A stretch of 64,000 nt of DNA from Paenibacillus glucanolyticus NBRC 15330 (GTDB lineage Bacteria > Bacillota > Bacilli > Paenibacillales > Paenibacillaceae), in NCBI RefSeq assembly GCF_004000885.1, contig NZ_BIMC01000020.1:1-64000 (forward strand). Direction: 5' to 3'. Positions 26,255 to 36,183 of the stretch are shown piece after piece. A model generated the notes under the pieces. The model was not told the origin of the DNA. It worked only from the letters and a program-made list of their open reading frames with translations, and did no database searches. A program made the position numbers and the translations under genes. Every line of letters begins with the position of its first letter. Positions within the stretch are counted from its first letter, which is position 1.

Positions 26255-29200
26255 TTAGCCTTTCGATACGGTAATTCCAACCTCATCCGGGCGGTACACC
26301 GATAACAGATCCCCGCTTGCATCCACTGCGAACAGTACCGAGCGATCCGCCTCAAGCATAAATGAATAGATAAGACCTGTTGAAGGATCCTTCACTTCGA
26401 CATTCGTATCCCACGATTGCTCTGAACCGAATACGAAGAGTGCCCCTTCTTCAAACGTTACCTTGCGTCCGTATACGCCGGAATGGTCTCCACCTTGGCT
26501 CCAGATCAGCCCCGTGTCGGCAGCAGATAACTCCAATGCGTATCGATACAGTGCAGATAGGGTATCGATCCGGTCATTCAACTCAACGGGAAGCGGACTC
26601 CAGAGAAGGCGTCCGGCACCGAGCTTGACCTCGATGACGGCGTCGCCAGCCTCATCGGTTGAATGTACGTCGCTGCTGATCACAATTTCCTTACTAAGCT
26701 CGGCGATTTTCCGATGACCGTATGACGCGGGCCATGTGGCATCCCCGATACGCAAGCTCTCTTCCCGGCGCACATTCACCACTTTGCGCTGTCCCAGCTC
26801 TGCCGTCATTCGCTCGACCGGATGCCAATAAGCATCCAGACCGACAGGTCCGGTCAGAAGGAGCGTGGCTCCCGTTTCTTTTACGATATCCATCAACTCG
26901 GCAAACGCCCGGTCATCTATATTATGAGCACTCGGCAGAACGATGAATTTCACCGGATGTCTCCGCAGCGAGCTTAGATCATACTCTCCAACCGCGCGGA
27001 AAGGCACATTCAGCTCGTAAGCCAGGGCGCGTGTCGCCTTCGTTGTTGCTTCAAAAGCAAACTTCCGGTTCGAGAAATCGTTCGAGTATGGGAAAATGAC
27101 CGCTGTCTCTTCAAGCTTCCGTCCCTTAAACAAGTCCCGGATGCCCTCCATGAATGCGCCAAAATCATACGACACATCCGCTTCCGGCTTCTCCGTCCCG
27201 TCAGCGCGGACAGCTCCGATATGCGATTCATTGGCATTATCCATGTAGAAGTTTGTGTTCCAGATCCAATGAACGGCTCCTGCACCGCCTGTTGAGAAGG
27301 CGTACGCATATTTGCGCTCCAGCAGGTTCCGAAGCTCGGCTTCGCTCCGCTTAGCCCGGCCATCCGGTGTTTCCACGTACATGATGCCCGTTTCCTGAAT
27401 GAGGTTTGGTTTATTCGGCGTTTTGGCAAATATGCCGTCCCAGATCAGATAATCGTTAAACCACCAAGAGTGAACCGTTGTATAGTCTACAGCCTCCGCA
27501 TAGAAGAACGGGGATGGACGCTGTGCTCCTAAGGCCTCATCTTGTCCAACCGTAACCATATGGTCAGGGCATACCGCTTTGATATCATCATATAGTTCCT
27601 TCGCCCAGCGGTTGTGCATGTCCATCGAGAAGAGTACATAATCAAGCCACTGGGTGCCCTTTTTCCCTTGATGCATATCTTGAACGTCGAAATTAATGGC
27701 TTCAGGTCCCGGAGGAACCGCTGACTCGAATGCCGGCAGCTGATCGGAAGTCATGTTCCAGCGTTCCTGCAGAGACTCAACCGAGCCATGACGCTTCTTC
27801 AGCCAATCGATATACGCTTGCTGCTCGAACGAATCCTTAGCTGAACGCGGACCGTCCGAGAAGATCTGCGGCGGATCGAACATGGAAGGCTCGTTAATCA
27901 AATCCCAGTCCACGTTCTTCGTAGCTTTATGCCTTGTGATAATGGAGCGAATAAACCGCTTCTGCGCCTCCACGCTTCGCGGATCGAGGTAAGGATTCTG
28001 TCCTTCCCAAGTCTCCGGTGTAAAGGAGAAGAACGTAAACGTGACCTGCAGATCATGCTTCTTCGCCGTTAACAGGAAGGCGTCAATCGAACGCAAAACC
28101 TCTTCGGATGCATGCCCGTCCACCTGCATGATATTGCGGTAAGCGGTCCAGATCCCGGTACGAATCCAATTGATGCCGGCATTGCGCATTTGCGCCATAT
28201 CGCGATCCCACACATCCGTATTCGGAAGGAACAGGAACTTACGCGCGACATCGGACGTCATGTAAGTCATCCCGACAACAGGCAGCGGGCGGCCATCTTT
28301 AATAAAGTAATCCCGGTTGCAGGTGACTGGCGTTCCAGTCTCCAGAAGCTCATGATCAGCTCCCCAGAAGCCTTGTCTCAGCCTGCGGATTTCTCCATCC
28401 GGACCTTCGGCTTCACACAACACCCGATAAAATCCCGGCTTGATATCAAGCGCAACCGGAATGCGCTGTACATGAAATTGTCCAGTTACATCAACGGTTA
28501 CGGAATGATTCCATACCGGAGCTTCATCCAGGTCATGCTGAACCGAGATGCGGAACGTCCAGCTCTGCGGCTCATGGACAGGCAGATTCCGCCCCATCCG
28601 TTGTGCCTGCAGGGTCAGGGTCGCGCGCTCGCCGGACTCATAGGTTGCATAATTCGGCTTGATCCACAGCTCGGTAATCCCTTTGGCGCAGAACGCCGCC
28701 CACCGGCGCACCTCTTCTCCCCCATCCTGTTCCCAGAAGGAGGCGGAGAGAGGTTGATTTACAAACAACCAGCGACCTCCCAGAAACGGCCCGCCAACGT
28801 TCTCCCACAGAACTACAGGAGCAGCGACTTGCCTTCCCTTGGCTGTACATCCCTTGAGGAGCGGATAAATCCGCGTATCCATCGGTCCTGCCGAGCCCAT
28901 CTGGTGAGGCAGATCGCTGCTCTTGGTAACATGCGGAACCAAGTTCCATGTATCCTTAACGGTAAACCGTTTGTGACTGTTCTCCATCAGCGGAATATCT
29001 TCACTCGCGATCAAATCATTCACGCGCCCACAATCCACAGGCAGCGCCTCATGAATGTTCAGCTGCTGATGATATGCCGTCTGTTCATGCTCTACCACCC
29101 AGGCACCGTCCTCCATACGGACGGGACGTTTGAATGGGGCACCCCCAACACTGACCAAGCCGCCGCCATTTCTCAGAAAGTCCAGGATGGCTCTCCAGGC

Positions 29201-29395
29201 GGATTTCGGAAAGTACGGAGCGTGTAAATTGACAAAGCTAACGCCTTGTCCCCCTGCTGCTGCCAGCGTTTCAGCCAAGTTCTCTGCGCCGCACACGGAA
29301 TCGAACATATCCAGACCGGCTGCCGATACCGGCAGTCCGGCAGCTTCAGCTGCCGGAAAGGACGGATCATAGAATACAATCAGGCGTTCACTCAT
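26255..29395 (-). CDS. Clan GH-A glycoside hydrolase with N-terminal GATase-like domain, candidate beta-mannosidase
   Basis: A 1046-residue three-part enzyme. The start is ATG 29395, overlapping the GH125 stop (ATGA); an upstream in-frame ATG at 29461 lies inside GH125. Residues about 1-250 look like a glutamine-amidotransferase/trimerisation-like fold (IVFYDPSF, GGGLVSVGGAPFKRP). Residues 250-350 form a beta-sandwich, then the beta/alpha barrel begins VGMTYMTSDV. The acid/base Glu502 lies in WDLINEPSMFDP and the nucleophile Glu668 in NLIQETGIMYV. Clan GH-A is certain from the NEP and QETG pair, but I cannot place it in a known family; a GH164-like or GH5/GH42-like enzyme are alternatives. 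The operon context (mannosidases, GlcNAcase) suggests cleavage of the Man-beta-1,4-GlcNAc core. Confidence 0.7.
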   Translation of the reverse strand: MSERLIVFYDPSFPAAEAAGLPVSAAGLDMFDSVCGAENLAETLAAAGGQGVSFVNLHAPYFPKSAWRAILDFLRNGGGLVSVGGAPFKRPVRMEDGAWVVEHEQTAYHQQLNIHEALPVDCGRVNDLIASEDIPLMENSHKRFTVKDTWNLVPHVTKSSDLPHQMGSAGPMDTRIYPLLKGCTAKGRQVAAPVVLWENVGGPFLGGRWLFVNQPLSASFWEQDGGEEVRRWAAFCAKGITELWIKPNYATYESGERATLTLQAQRMGRNLPVHEPQSWTFRISVQHDLDEAPVWNHSVTVDVTGQFHVQRIPVALDIKPGFYRVLCEAEGPDGEIRRLRQGFWGADHELLETGTPVTCNRDYFIKDGRPLPVVGMTYMTSDVARKFLFLPNTDVWDRDMAQMRNAGINWIRTGIWTAYRNIMQVDGHASEEVLRSIDAFLLTAKKHDLQVTFTFFSFTPETWEGQNPYLDPRSVEAQKRFIRSIITRHKATKNVDWDLINEPSMFDPPQIFSDGPRSAKDSFEQQAYIDWLKKRHGSVESLQERWNMTSDQLPAFESAVPPGPEAINFDVQDMHQGKKGTQWLDYVLFSMDMHNRWAKELYDDIKAVCPDHMVTVGQDEALGAQRPSPFFYAEAVDYTTVHSWWFNDYLIWDGIFAKTPNKPNLIQETGIMYVETPDGRAKRSEAELRNLLERKYAYAFSTGGAGAVHWIWNTNFYMDNANESHIGAVRADGTEKPEADVSYDFGAFMEGIRDLFKGRKLEETAVIFPYSNDFSNRKFAFEATTKATRALAYELNVPFRAVGEYDLSSLRRHPVKFIVLPSAHNIDDRAFAELMDIVKETGATLLLTGPVGLDAYWHPVERMTAELGQRKVVNVRREESLRIGDATWPASYGHRKIAELSKEIVISSDVHSTDEAGDAVIEVKLGAGRLLWSPLPVELNDRIDTLSALYRYALELSAADTGLIWSQGGDHSGVYGRKVTFEEGALFVFGSEQSWDTNVEVKDPSTGLIYSFMLEADRSVLFAVDASGDLLSVYRPDEVGITVSKG

Positions 29396-30711
29396 AGAAT
29401 CCCTGCTTTCATCGCCTGGTACACCAATTGCGAGAACAGGCTGTTGGACCAGGCAAACCATGATCTAGTAAAGACTTTAGGATCATCGGCATGGAAGCCC
29501 TCATGCATGAAGCCGGTATCCGCATCGGTCGCTTCCAGCAGCGCGATCATCTCCAGCTTCTCTTCTGCCGTCTGCGCCGTAATTCCCTGCATGGACAATG
29601 CCATATGCCAAATATAATCCGGCGGCGTATGCGGACTGCCAATTCCCTTGGCAACTGCCCCCTCGTAATAGAAAGGATTTTCTTTGCTCAGCGCAAATCG
29701 TCTGGTGTTCTGATAGATCGGATCATCTGCAGTCACATAACCCAGATACGGAATAGACATCAGACCGGGCGTGCCTGCATCATCCATCAGACAGTAATTC
29801 CCATAACCATCAGTCTCATAAGCGTAAATCGGGCCAAACTCCGGATGACGGTAAATACCGTATAACTGAATCCCGTGATCCACATCGGCTGTAAGGCGCT
29901 TCAGCTCATCAAGCAGTTTCATATCACGGAATACCCATTCCGCAAATTCCTGCATTTGACGCAGGGCTACAACGGCGAACATATTCCCTGGAATATTGTA
30001 ATGAAAATCGCAGGCATCATCGCTTGAACGGAAGCCGGACCAGATCATGCCCGTATAGTTAACCGGCATGCCAAGTCCGTTGTTGCGCAAGGAATCGGTA
30101 GGTATGCCGTTGTCCCGCGTGAAATGGTAAGGTGATTTCTCGAAATGATGCTGTTCGGTTTTAAACAGCTCGATGATTTTGATCATCGCTGACTTGAAGT
30201 TTGCATCAAATACGTCCGTCAGGCCCGTTTCCTTCCAGTACAGGTAGGCCAGGCGGACAGAGAAGCAGAGTGAGTCGATCTCGAACTTCCGCTCCCAGAC
30301 CCATGGCGACATTTCGGTTTCATCGGTTGTGTTCCAGTGCCAGTCGTTCGCGGATTCATTAAAGGCATTGGCATAAGGATCGATATGAATATATTGGAAG
30401 TGGCGCTTGATCAATCCGCTGAGTATACGCTGAAGCTCGGGGTCGTTCTTCGCAAACGGAATGTAATGAATTACCTGTTCTACCGAATCACGCAGCCACA
30501 TAGCCGGAATGTCACCGGTAATGACAAATGTCGTCCCGTCCTCCATCAGCTTCGTTGTGGTCTCCAGCGTGTTTGGAAAACAGTTCTTGAACAGCTGCAG
30601 CAGCTTGGGACGATGTGCTAATTTTTCTTCGGCCTCTTGCAGAACCGCCTGAATCGATTGCGGCAGCTCAAGCTCCGGCATTGGTATTTTGGGGAGTCTG
30701 AATTGTTCCAT
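29392..30711 (-). CDS. GH125 exo-alpha-1,6-mannosidase
   Basis: Metal-independent inverting mannosidase of family GH125 (formerly DUF1237), an alpha/alpha6 barrel releasing alpha-1,6-mannose. Family marks: FPNTLETTTKLMEDGTTFVI, then GDIPAMWLRDSVEQVIHYIP holding the catalytic Asp region, YANAFNESANDWHW and the substrate-pocket ERKFEIDSLC. Length 439. The start is ATG 30711 with AAAAGGAGCCAG upstream. Its 3' end overlaps the start of the GH-A gene by ATGA. In streptococci GH125 works with GH38 to strip N-glycan mannose; the same pairing is seen here. Probably cytoplasmic, as no signal peptide exists. Confidence 0.9.
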   Translation of the reverse strand: MEQFRLPKIPMPELELPQSIQAVLQEAEEKLAHRPKLLQLFKNCFPNTLETTTKLMEDGTTFVITGDIPAMWLRDSVEQVIHYIPFAKNDPELQRILSGLIKRHFQYIHIDPYANAFNESANDWHWNTTDETEMSPWVWERKFEIDSLCFSVRLAYLYWKETGLTDVFDANFKSAMIKIIELFKTEQHHFEKSPYHFTRDNGIPTDSLRNNGLGMPVNYTGMIWSGFRSSDDACDFHYNIPGNMFAVVALRQMQEFAEWVFRDMKLLDELKRLTADVDHGIQLYGIYRHPEFGPIYAYETDGYGNYCLMDDAGTPGLMSIPYLGYVTADDPIYQNTRRFALSKENPFYYEGAVAKGIGSPHTPPDYIWHMALSMQGITAQTAEEKLEMIALLEATDADTGFMHEGFHADDPKVFTRSWFAWSNSLFSQLVYQAMKAGIL

Positions 30712-30733
30712 GATTTGTTCTGGCTCCTTTTGA

Positions 30734-33700
30734 TTAGGTATGTTGTGTAGTCAATTTGATGGTCTTGATCTCATACGGCAGGAAATGAAGGGTTAACCTT
30801 CCTTCTGCTGTATCCAGCCTTTCGAGTTCCTCTTCAATTGCATTGGACAGATGGACCGTTTCGCAAGGATAAGGCCAAGTGAGTTTCACTTCGTCTCTAC
30901 CCCCGGCGGATTCATAGAATCGCAGAATATAACCGGTTCCGTCCTCTGCAGGTTTAACCGTATCCAGCACAACATGCTGGCTCTCGAATGGGATCAAAGA
31001 ATGAACAGAGGGCTGAATGCCCTGCTTCGAACTTGTTCGCACGCATGGCAGTTCATGATTCAGCTCGGCAGCTTTACGAACGATGCCGGCATTTCTCCAG
31101 TCTCCTTCGTGCGGATACAGGGAATATGTGAATTCATGCTCTCCCAGGTCTGCTGTAACATCGGGCCATTTCGGCGCTCGCAGCAGGGACAACCGGATCG
31201 TGCTGTCCTGAATGTCGTACCCGTACTTGCAGTCATTGATGAGGCTGACGCCGTATCCATGCTCCGATACATCGGCGAAGCGGTGTCCGCAGACCTCATA
31301 TTGCGCCTGCTCCCAGCTCGTATTGCGATGGGTCGGTCTCTCAATAGTACCGAACGGAATCTCATACGTTGCCTTATTGGCAACAACAGCGATCGGGAAG
31401 CCGACTTTCAGCAGCTTGTGCGATTCGTTCCAGCTGACAAAGGTCTTGAAGTCGATCCGCCGGTCATGATGATAAAAAATCAAATCTTGCGTGATCTCCG
31501 AGTTATGGATGCGCCAACGGAAACGAAGCACATCCTGTACTTCACCCGCCATCAGCAGCCTCATCTCGATCAGTTGCGCTTGATCGGCTATTTGCTCCTC
31601 ATAGCGAGTATCGATATCCCATGCATCCCACAGGGTCGGACGGTCATGGAAGAAGTGGAAGCGATTTGCGGCTTCCCCTGGCTTAATCACTTCCCGCTCC
31701 GCATCTTTGTCCCACAGACTCACGATTTCGCCCTGCGCGTTAAAGCGGACCTTATAAAACTCCGTTTCCCAGCCATCCGAAAGTCCAGTAGAACACTTCT
31801 CCGCCGCTGCCTCGTTTCCTGCCGAGGGTCTAAGCCAAATCGTTTTGTAACCAAACGCGGGGATGCCTTGAACATAAACGTTCAAGCCCTGAAAGGCTTC
31901 GCCGCTCTCTAAGGTCCGAACATCATACTGCAGCAGCGCTCCATCGGAATCATAGGGAGCGTGGCTAACAAGCTCCGGTCCGCCCTCAATCGAAATAACC
32001 GCATTTCTTTCCCATCCAAGTCCATTGAAGATGACATAGGGTAGACCTCCCCCTTCTGTATCGGCCTGACCGGCCAATACCTGCAGCCCTTGGGAGAGAC
32101 TGCGATTCCCCTTCCGGAACACCTCGGCATATTCCTTCTCAGAGGTAACATAAGACTCCGTAATGGCAGAGCCCGGAATAATATCATGGAATTGATTAAG
32201 CAATATCAGCTTCCAGCCCTCATGCAGCTCGCTGACGATTTCCTGCTTCTGCCCACCGCCCATCGACGGGAATGCAACCGAGCTCCATAACTCGGCTTCA
32301 CGGTACAAGATTTCCGCCTTGCGGTTAAAGCGCTTGTTCCGTGCGTGGGTTGTGTAGGTTCCTCGATGCAGCTCAAGATATAAATCCCCGCGCCATTTCG
32401 GCAGCTTTGGCGAAGCGGCGTCAATCCCTTCGAAAAATTCGGCGGCCGTGCTGTACTTGCTGGCAGGCTGCCCAACCATCAGCTCAGCCCGATTGATATA
32501 TTCCAGCATCTCGCGAGTCACACCCCCGCCGCCATCACCGTGTCCATAGAGCAGCATCTGCTCCGGATGGACGGGTCTTTGCCGGTAAGACTGCCAATGC
32601 TCGTGAACATCTTTTGGCAGTGTGTTCTCGTTCACGCCATGATTAAGATAGGAGAGCATCGGTGTTCCGTCAATGCCTACCCAGTGGAATAAGTCGTACG
32701 GGAACACATTCGTATCATTCCAGCCGAGCTTTGTTGTCATGAAATAACGAATGCCGCCATGCTTCAATATCTGGGGCAGTGATGCACAATATCCGAACGT
32801 ATCCGGGAGCCATTCAATATGTGATGTCAAACCGAACTCTTCCTGATAGAAGCGCTGTCCATAGAGCATCTGGCGCATGAGGGACTCTCCGCTCGGAATG
32901 TTTAAATCCGGCTCGACCCACATCCCGCCGACCAGTTCCCAGCGTCCCTCCATGATTCTAGCCCTCACTCTCTCGTACAGCTCGGGATCATGATCTTTCA
33001 GGAATTGATACAGCAAGGGCTGGCTCTGCGCATATTTGTATTCCGGGTATTCATTCATCAGCGCGTCCACCGTGGAGAAGGTCCGGCTTGTTTTTCGAAC
33101 GGTTTCCCGGACCGGCCACAGCCAGGCGATGTCGATATGAGACTGTCCGACCATGTGCTCGGTTCCTTCAGCATGGCCGCCAATGGCTGTAACCTGCTGC
33201 ACAAGCTCTTGCTCAATCGCGGTCACCATTTCACCTGCGATGATCGATGCCTCATTCAGACTTACAAAACGATCCATCGCCTGATATAAGGCCTCCATCA
33301 ATCGGATGCGCCGCATATCGTTGTCCGGCAGCAGTATAACCGAATCCCTGATAACAGTTGCAGTGTACATCAGACTCTGAACAGGCACGTTCACGTTGAC
33401 AAGCAGACTCTGTACTCGGGTAATCGGAGGCTGAATGACAGCCTGCTGATTGAGCGGATCCACGGGCTCCGGAATCGGATCGTATAATTCGATTTCCAGC
33501 TCCATGTTCATGCCGGTGCGCTTCGGATCAAGCGTTACAAACGTATGATTGCGGTCCAAACCCTGATACGAAGCTCCGTTAACGCGCAGCAAAGCTTCGC
33601 CTCCGGACTGAAACAGAAGCCCTATCACGCCATCTGCCCACTGCGGGGGCAGTTCAAGGCTCATTCGAAAGAAATAGGTTGTGCCCTGCGTGCTCGGAAA

Positions 33701-33856
33701 TCTGTTGAAGTCATGTCCTTCGGCAAAAGGGGCTGAGTCTTCATACACGCCCGGAACCATATAAGTGGTCCGCGTAATATCCCACCCCTTGAGTTCTCTC
33801 GACTCAAGCCACTGGCGCTCCGACAATTCGCGTATAAATCGCCTAATGCGTTCCAT
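30734..33856 (-). CDS. GH38 alpha-mannosidase, large form (1040 aa)
   Basis: Second GH38 enzyme of the locus, of the longer bacterial/vacuolar type. It has an N-terminal beta-sandwich of about 230 residues, the metal site His240/Asp242 in GQSHIDIAWLWPVRET, Asp352 in EWLPDTFGYCAS, and a VEPDLNIPSGESLMRQ loop typical of the class. The barrel is followed by helical and C-terminal beta domains. No signal peptide. The start is ATG 33856, 4 bases after the GH3 stop, with GGAGGG in the GH3 end. Two different GH38 proteins in one operon suggest division of labour between alpha-1,2/1,3/1,6 linkages; which linkage each cuts cannot be read from sequence. Confidence 0.9.
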   Translation of the reverse strand: MERIRRFIRELSERQWLESRELKGWDITRTTYMVPGVYEDSAPFAEGHDFNRFPSTQGTTYFFRMSLELPPQWADGVIGLLFQSGGEALLRVNGASYQGLDRNHTFVTLDPKRTGMNMELEIELYDPIPEPVDPLNQQAVIQPPITRVQSLLVNVNVPVQSLMYTATVIRDSVILLPDNDMRRIRLMEALYQAMDRFVSLNEASIIAGEMVTAIEQELVQQVTAIGGHAEGTEHMVGQSHIDIAWLWPVRETVRKTSRTFSTVDALMNEYPEYKYAQSQPLLYQFLKDHDPELYERVRARIMEGRWELVGGMWVEPDLNIPSGESLMRQMLYGQRFYQEEFGLTSHIEWLPDTFGYCASLPQILKHGGIRYFMTTKLGWNDTNVFPYDLFHWVGIDGTPMLSYLNHGVNENTLPKDVHEHWQSYRQRPVHPEQMLLYGHGDGGGGVTREMLEYINRAELMVGQPASKYSTAAEFFEGIDAASPKLPKWRGDLYLELHRGTYTTHARNKRFNRKAEILYREAELWSSVAFPSMGGGQKQEIVSELHEGWKLILLNQFHDIIPGSAITESYVTSEKEYAEVFRKGNRSLSQGLQVLAGQADTEGGGLPYVIFNGLGWERNAVISIEGGPELVSHAPYDSDGALLQYDVRTLESGEAFQGLNVYVQGIPAFGYKTIWLRPSAGNEAAAEKCSTGLSDGWETEFYKVRFNAQGEIVSLWDKDAEREVIKPGEAANRFHFFHDRPTLWDAWDIDTRYEEQIADQAQLIEMRLLMAGEVQDVLRFRWRIHNSEITQDLIFYHHDRRIDFKTFVSWNESHKLLKVGFPIAVVANKATYEIPFGTIERPTHRNTSWEQAQYEVCGHRFADVSEHGYGVSLINDCKYGYDIQDSTIRLSLLRAPKWPDVTADLGEHEFTYSLYPHEGDWRNAGIVRKAAELNHELPCVRTSSKQGIQPSVHSLIPFESQHVVLDTVKPAEDGTGYILRFYESAGGRDEVKLTWPYPCETVHLSNAIEEELERLDTAEGRLTLHFLPYEIKTIKLTTQHT

Positions 33857-33859
33857 CCA

Positions 33860-36157
33860 TCAGCCCTCCTGCACGGTCAAATCCGCACTCAGCGTGTCAT
33901 TGACATGTCTGCCAACCATGATTCGGAACAGACCTGGTTCAACAACCTGCTTATAATCTTGACCGACATATTGAAGCTGTTCGGCGCCTATCGTAAATTC
34001 AATCTTTCGTTTTTCTCCAGCCTTCAGAGATATTTTGCGGAAACCCTTCAGTTCACAGGCTGGTCTTGTGTATTTGCTGGCCACATCGCTCACATACAGC
34101 TGAACAACTTCGGATCCTTCCCGAGTGCCGCTATTCGTGACGTTGACGGTGACAACTGCCGTTTCGCCGATTCCAATGACATCCGAGGATAGCTGGATAT
34201 CCGAATAACTGAATTCGGTGTAACTAAGCCCATACCCAAACGGATAACGCGGCTGGGAATCTTCTTCGAGGTAACGCTTGCCGCGCGACCGCTTGCCGTT
34301 GTAATAAACCGGAAGCTGTCCGACATCTTTTGGGATTGACAAGGTTAGCTTCCCGGACGGATTCACATCCCCGAACAGGATGTCGGCAATCGCATGTCCG
34401 CCCTCCTGACCCGGGTACCACGCTTCCAGAATGGCATCGGCATGGTTGTCGATCCACGGTTCCGCAATCGGCCGGCCGTTGATATACACAACGATCATCC
34501 GCTTGCCAAGCTTATGAATCTCTTGGGCCATTTCCAATTGAACGCCGGATAGCTGCAGCGTCATCCGGTCGATGCCTTCGCCGCAGTCCATGTCGCTTAA
34601 AGCGTCGTCCGTGACCTTCGAAGCCCCTGTGCGCAAATCGATCGTTCCTTCGCCGAAATCGCGGGCGCTGGAGCCGCCCAGCACCAACACCACGGTATCG
34701 GCCTGATCCGCACAAGCTAATGCGAATTCAAAACCCTCCCTGGAATCGTCCTTAATACGGCAGCCCGGAGCATACAATACACGGTCTGGAACATCCCCCA
34801 GCTTGGCACGAACCCCATCCAGCACCGTGACCACGCTTGCTGGCGGCTGTGGTGATGTATAGTCCCCAAGCTGATTGTATCCCTGATCGGCATTAGGTCC
34901 AATGACAGCAATCACGCCCCCGTCCTTCGGTAACGGCAGGGCCTTTCCTTCATTCTTAAGCAGCACGATGCCTTCTGCCGCAAGCTGTCTGGCAAGTTCT
35001 ACGTGCTGTTCGCTGCCGATCACTTCCTCGGCGATCTGTGGTTCAACGTATGGACTCTCAAATAAACCGAGTTTAAATTTCAAAGTCAATACGCGGCGAA
35101 CGGCTTCATCCAGAACGGAGGCCTCCAGCTTGTTTTGCTCGATTGCCGTTTGCAGATATTTGCCAAACATCTCACCTGACATCTCCATATCGATACCGGC
35201 CGATAGAGCCTGAACAGCGGCATCCATTCCGTCTTCTGCCGTATCATGGCCGCTGGCCAGCATGTCGATGGCACCACAGTCGGTGATCACCATGCCGTCA
35301 AAGCCCCACTCCTTGCGGAGAATGTCGCCTAACAGCTCCGTATTTACGGTGCAAGGCACGCCATCGATCTCGTTATAAGCCGGCATAATGGAGGCAGCTC
35401 CCGCTTCCACGGCCTTCCGAAACGGTAGCATATCCACTTCCATCAGCTCACGGGTCCCCATGTGCACAGGTCCCGCATTCCTTCCGCCTTCAGAGCTGCC
35501 ATAACCTACGAAATGCTTCAGCGTTGCTGCAACACTGCTCGGACTGTCCAAAGACTCGCCTTGAAGGCCTTCAACCGATGCGACTGCATATTCACTGATC
35601 AGGTAGGGGTCTTCGCCAAAACATTCCTCGGTACGTCCCCATCTGGGATCGCGTACAACGTCCAAGACCGGGGAATAGGTCACAGCACCGCCCTGACTGC
35701 GCGTCTCAAGCGCAACGGCTCGGCACATATCCCGGTATAACTCCACATTCCATGTGCTTCCGATTGAGAGCGGTACCGGAAACACCGTGCCGCCAATGGC
35801 CATATGACCATGCGAGCATTCCTCCCCGATGAGGATCGGAATGCCGAGACGGGAATTCTCGATTGCATACCGCTGAATTTGATTAACGGCTTCCGCTCCT
35901 TCACGTGGAGAAAGACCGGTTTCAAGTGTTACACCGGTCCATGGATCGGCGCGAAGGGTCCCGTACAGGGAGCCGACGCCGCCATCTTTCACTTGCTCTT
36001 TAAATGAATCCGTTAAGGTAATCCGGCCTTCCTTCACCTCATAGGTCTTCCAGCCGAACGGCTGGACCAACTGGCCCACCTTTTCCTTCGTTGTCATAAG
36101 GCCAAGAAGATGTTCCACTCTTTCCGCAATGGGTTTACTGGAATCTTGATAAGTCAT
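33860..36157 (-). CDS. GH3 beta-glycosidase (765 aa)
   Basis: Glycoside hydrolase family 3, retaining. The N-terminal barrel holds the nucleophile Asp293 in GMVITDCGAIDML and the substrate-binding KHF-VGYGSSEGGRN. The second domain starts LLKNEGKALPLPKDG and carries the VIGPNAD signature, and the C-terminal FnIII-like domain follows (FGYGLSYTEFSYS). 765 residues is usual. Family members act on beta-glucosides, xylosides or other beta-linked sugars; exact specificity is open. No signal peptide, so probably cytoplasmic. First hydrolase after the permeases, 26 bases from the LplC-like gene. The start is ATG 36157 behind GGAGGGTATGAG. Confidence 0.9.
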   Translation of the reverse strand: MTYQDSSKPIAERVEHLLGLMTTKEKVGQLVQPFGWKTYEVKEGRITLTDSFKEQVKDGGVGSLYGTLRADPWTGVTLETGLSPREGAEAVNQIQRYAIENSRLGIPILIGEECSHGHMAIGGTVFPVPLSIGSTWNVELYRDMCRAVALETRSQGGAVTYSPVLDVVRDPRWGRTEECFGEDPYLISEYAVASVEGLQGESLDSPSSVAATLKHFVGYGSSEGGRNAGPVHMGTRELMEVDMLPFRKAVEAGAASIMPAYNEIDGVPCTVNTELLGDILRKEWGFDGMVITDCGAIDMLASGHDTAEDGMDAAVQALSAGIDMEMSGEMFGKYLQTAIEQNKLEASVLDEAVRRVLTLKFKLGLFESPYVEPQIAEEVIGSEQHVELARQLAAEGIVLLKNEGKALPLPKDGGVIAVIGPNADQGYNQLGDYTSPQPPASVVTVLDGVRAKLGDVPDRVLYAPGCRIKDDSREGFEFALACADQADTVVLVLGGSSARDFGEGTIDLRTGASKVTDDALSDMDCGEGIDRMTLQLSGVQLEMAQEIHKLGKRMIVVYINGRPIAEPWIDNHADAILEAWYPGQEGGHAIADILFGDVNPSGKLTLSIPKDVGQLPVYYNGKRSRGKRYLEEDSQPRYPFGYGLSYTEFSYSDIQLSSDVIGIGETAVVTVNVTNSGTREGSEVVQLYVSDVASKYTRPACELKGFRKISLKAGEKRKIEFTIGAEQLQYVGQDYKQVVEPGLFRIMVGRHVNDTLSADLTVQEG

Positions 36158-36183
36158 CTCATACCCTCCGGTACATGAAGAAT

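Noticed and set aside
28112..29227. Long plus-strand frames opposite the hydrolase and carB genes (also 30851-31912 and 61772-62860)
   Set aside because: They are antisense shadows of long coding regions; their sequences lack any family motif and start without ribosome binding sites.
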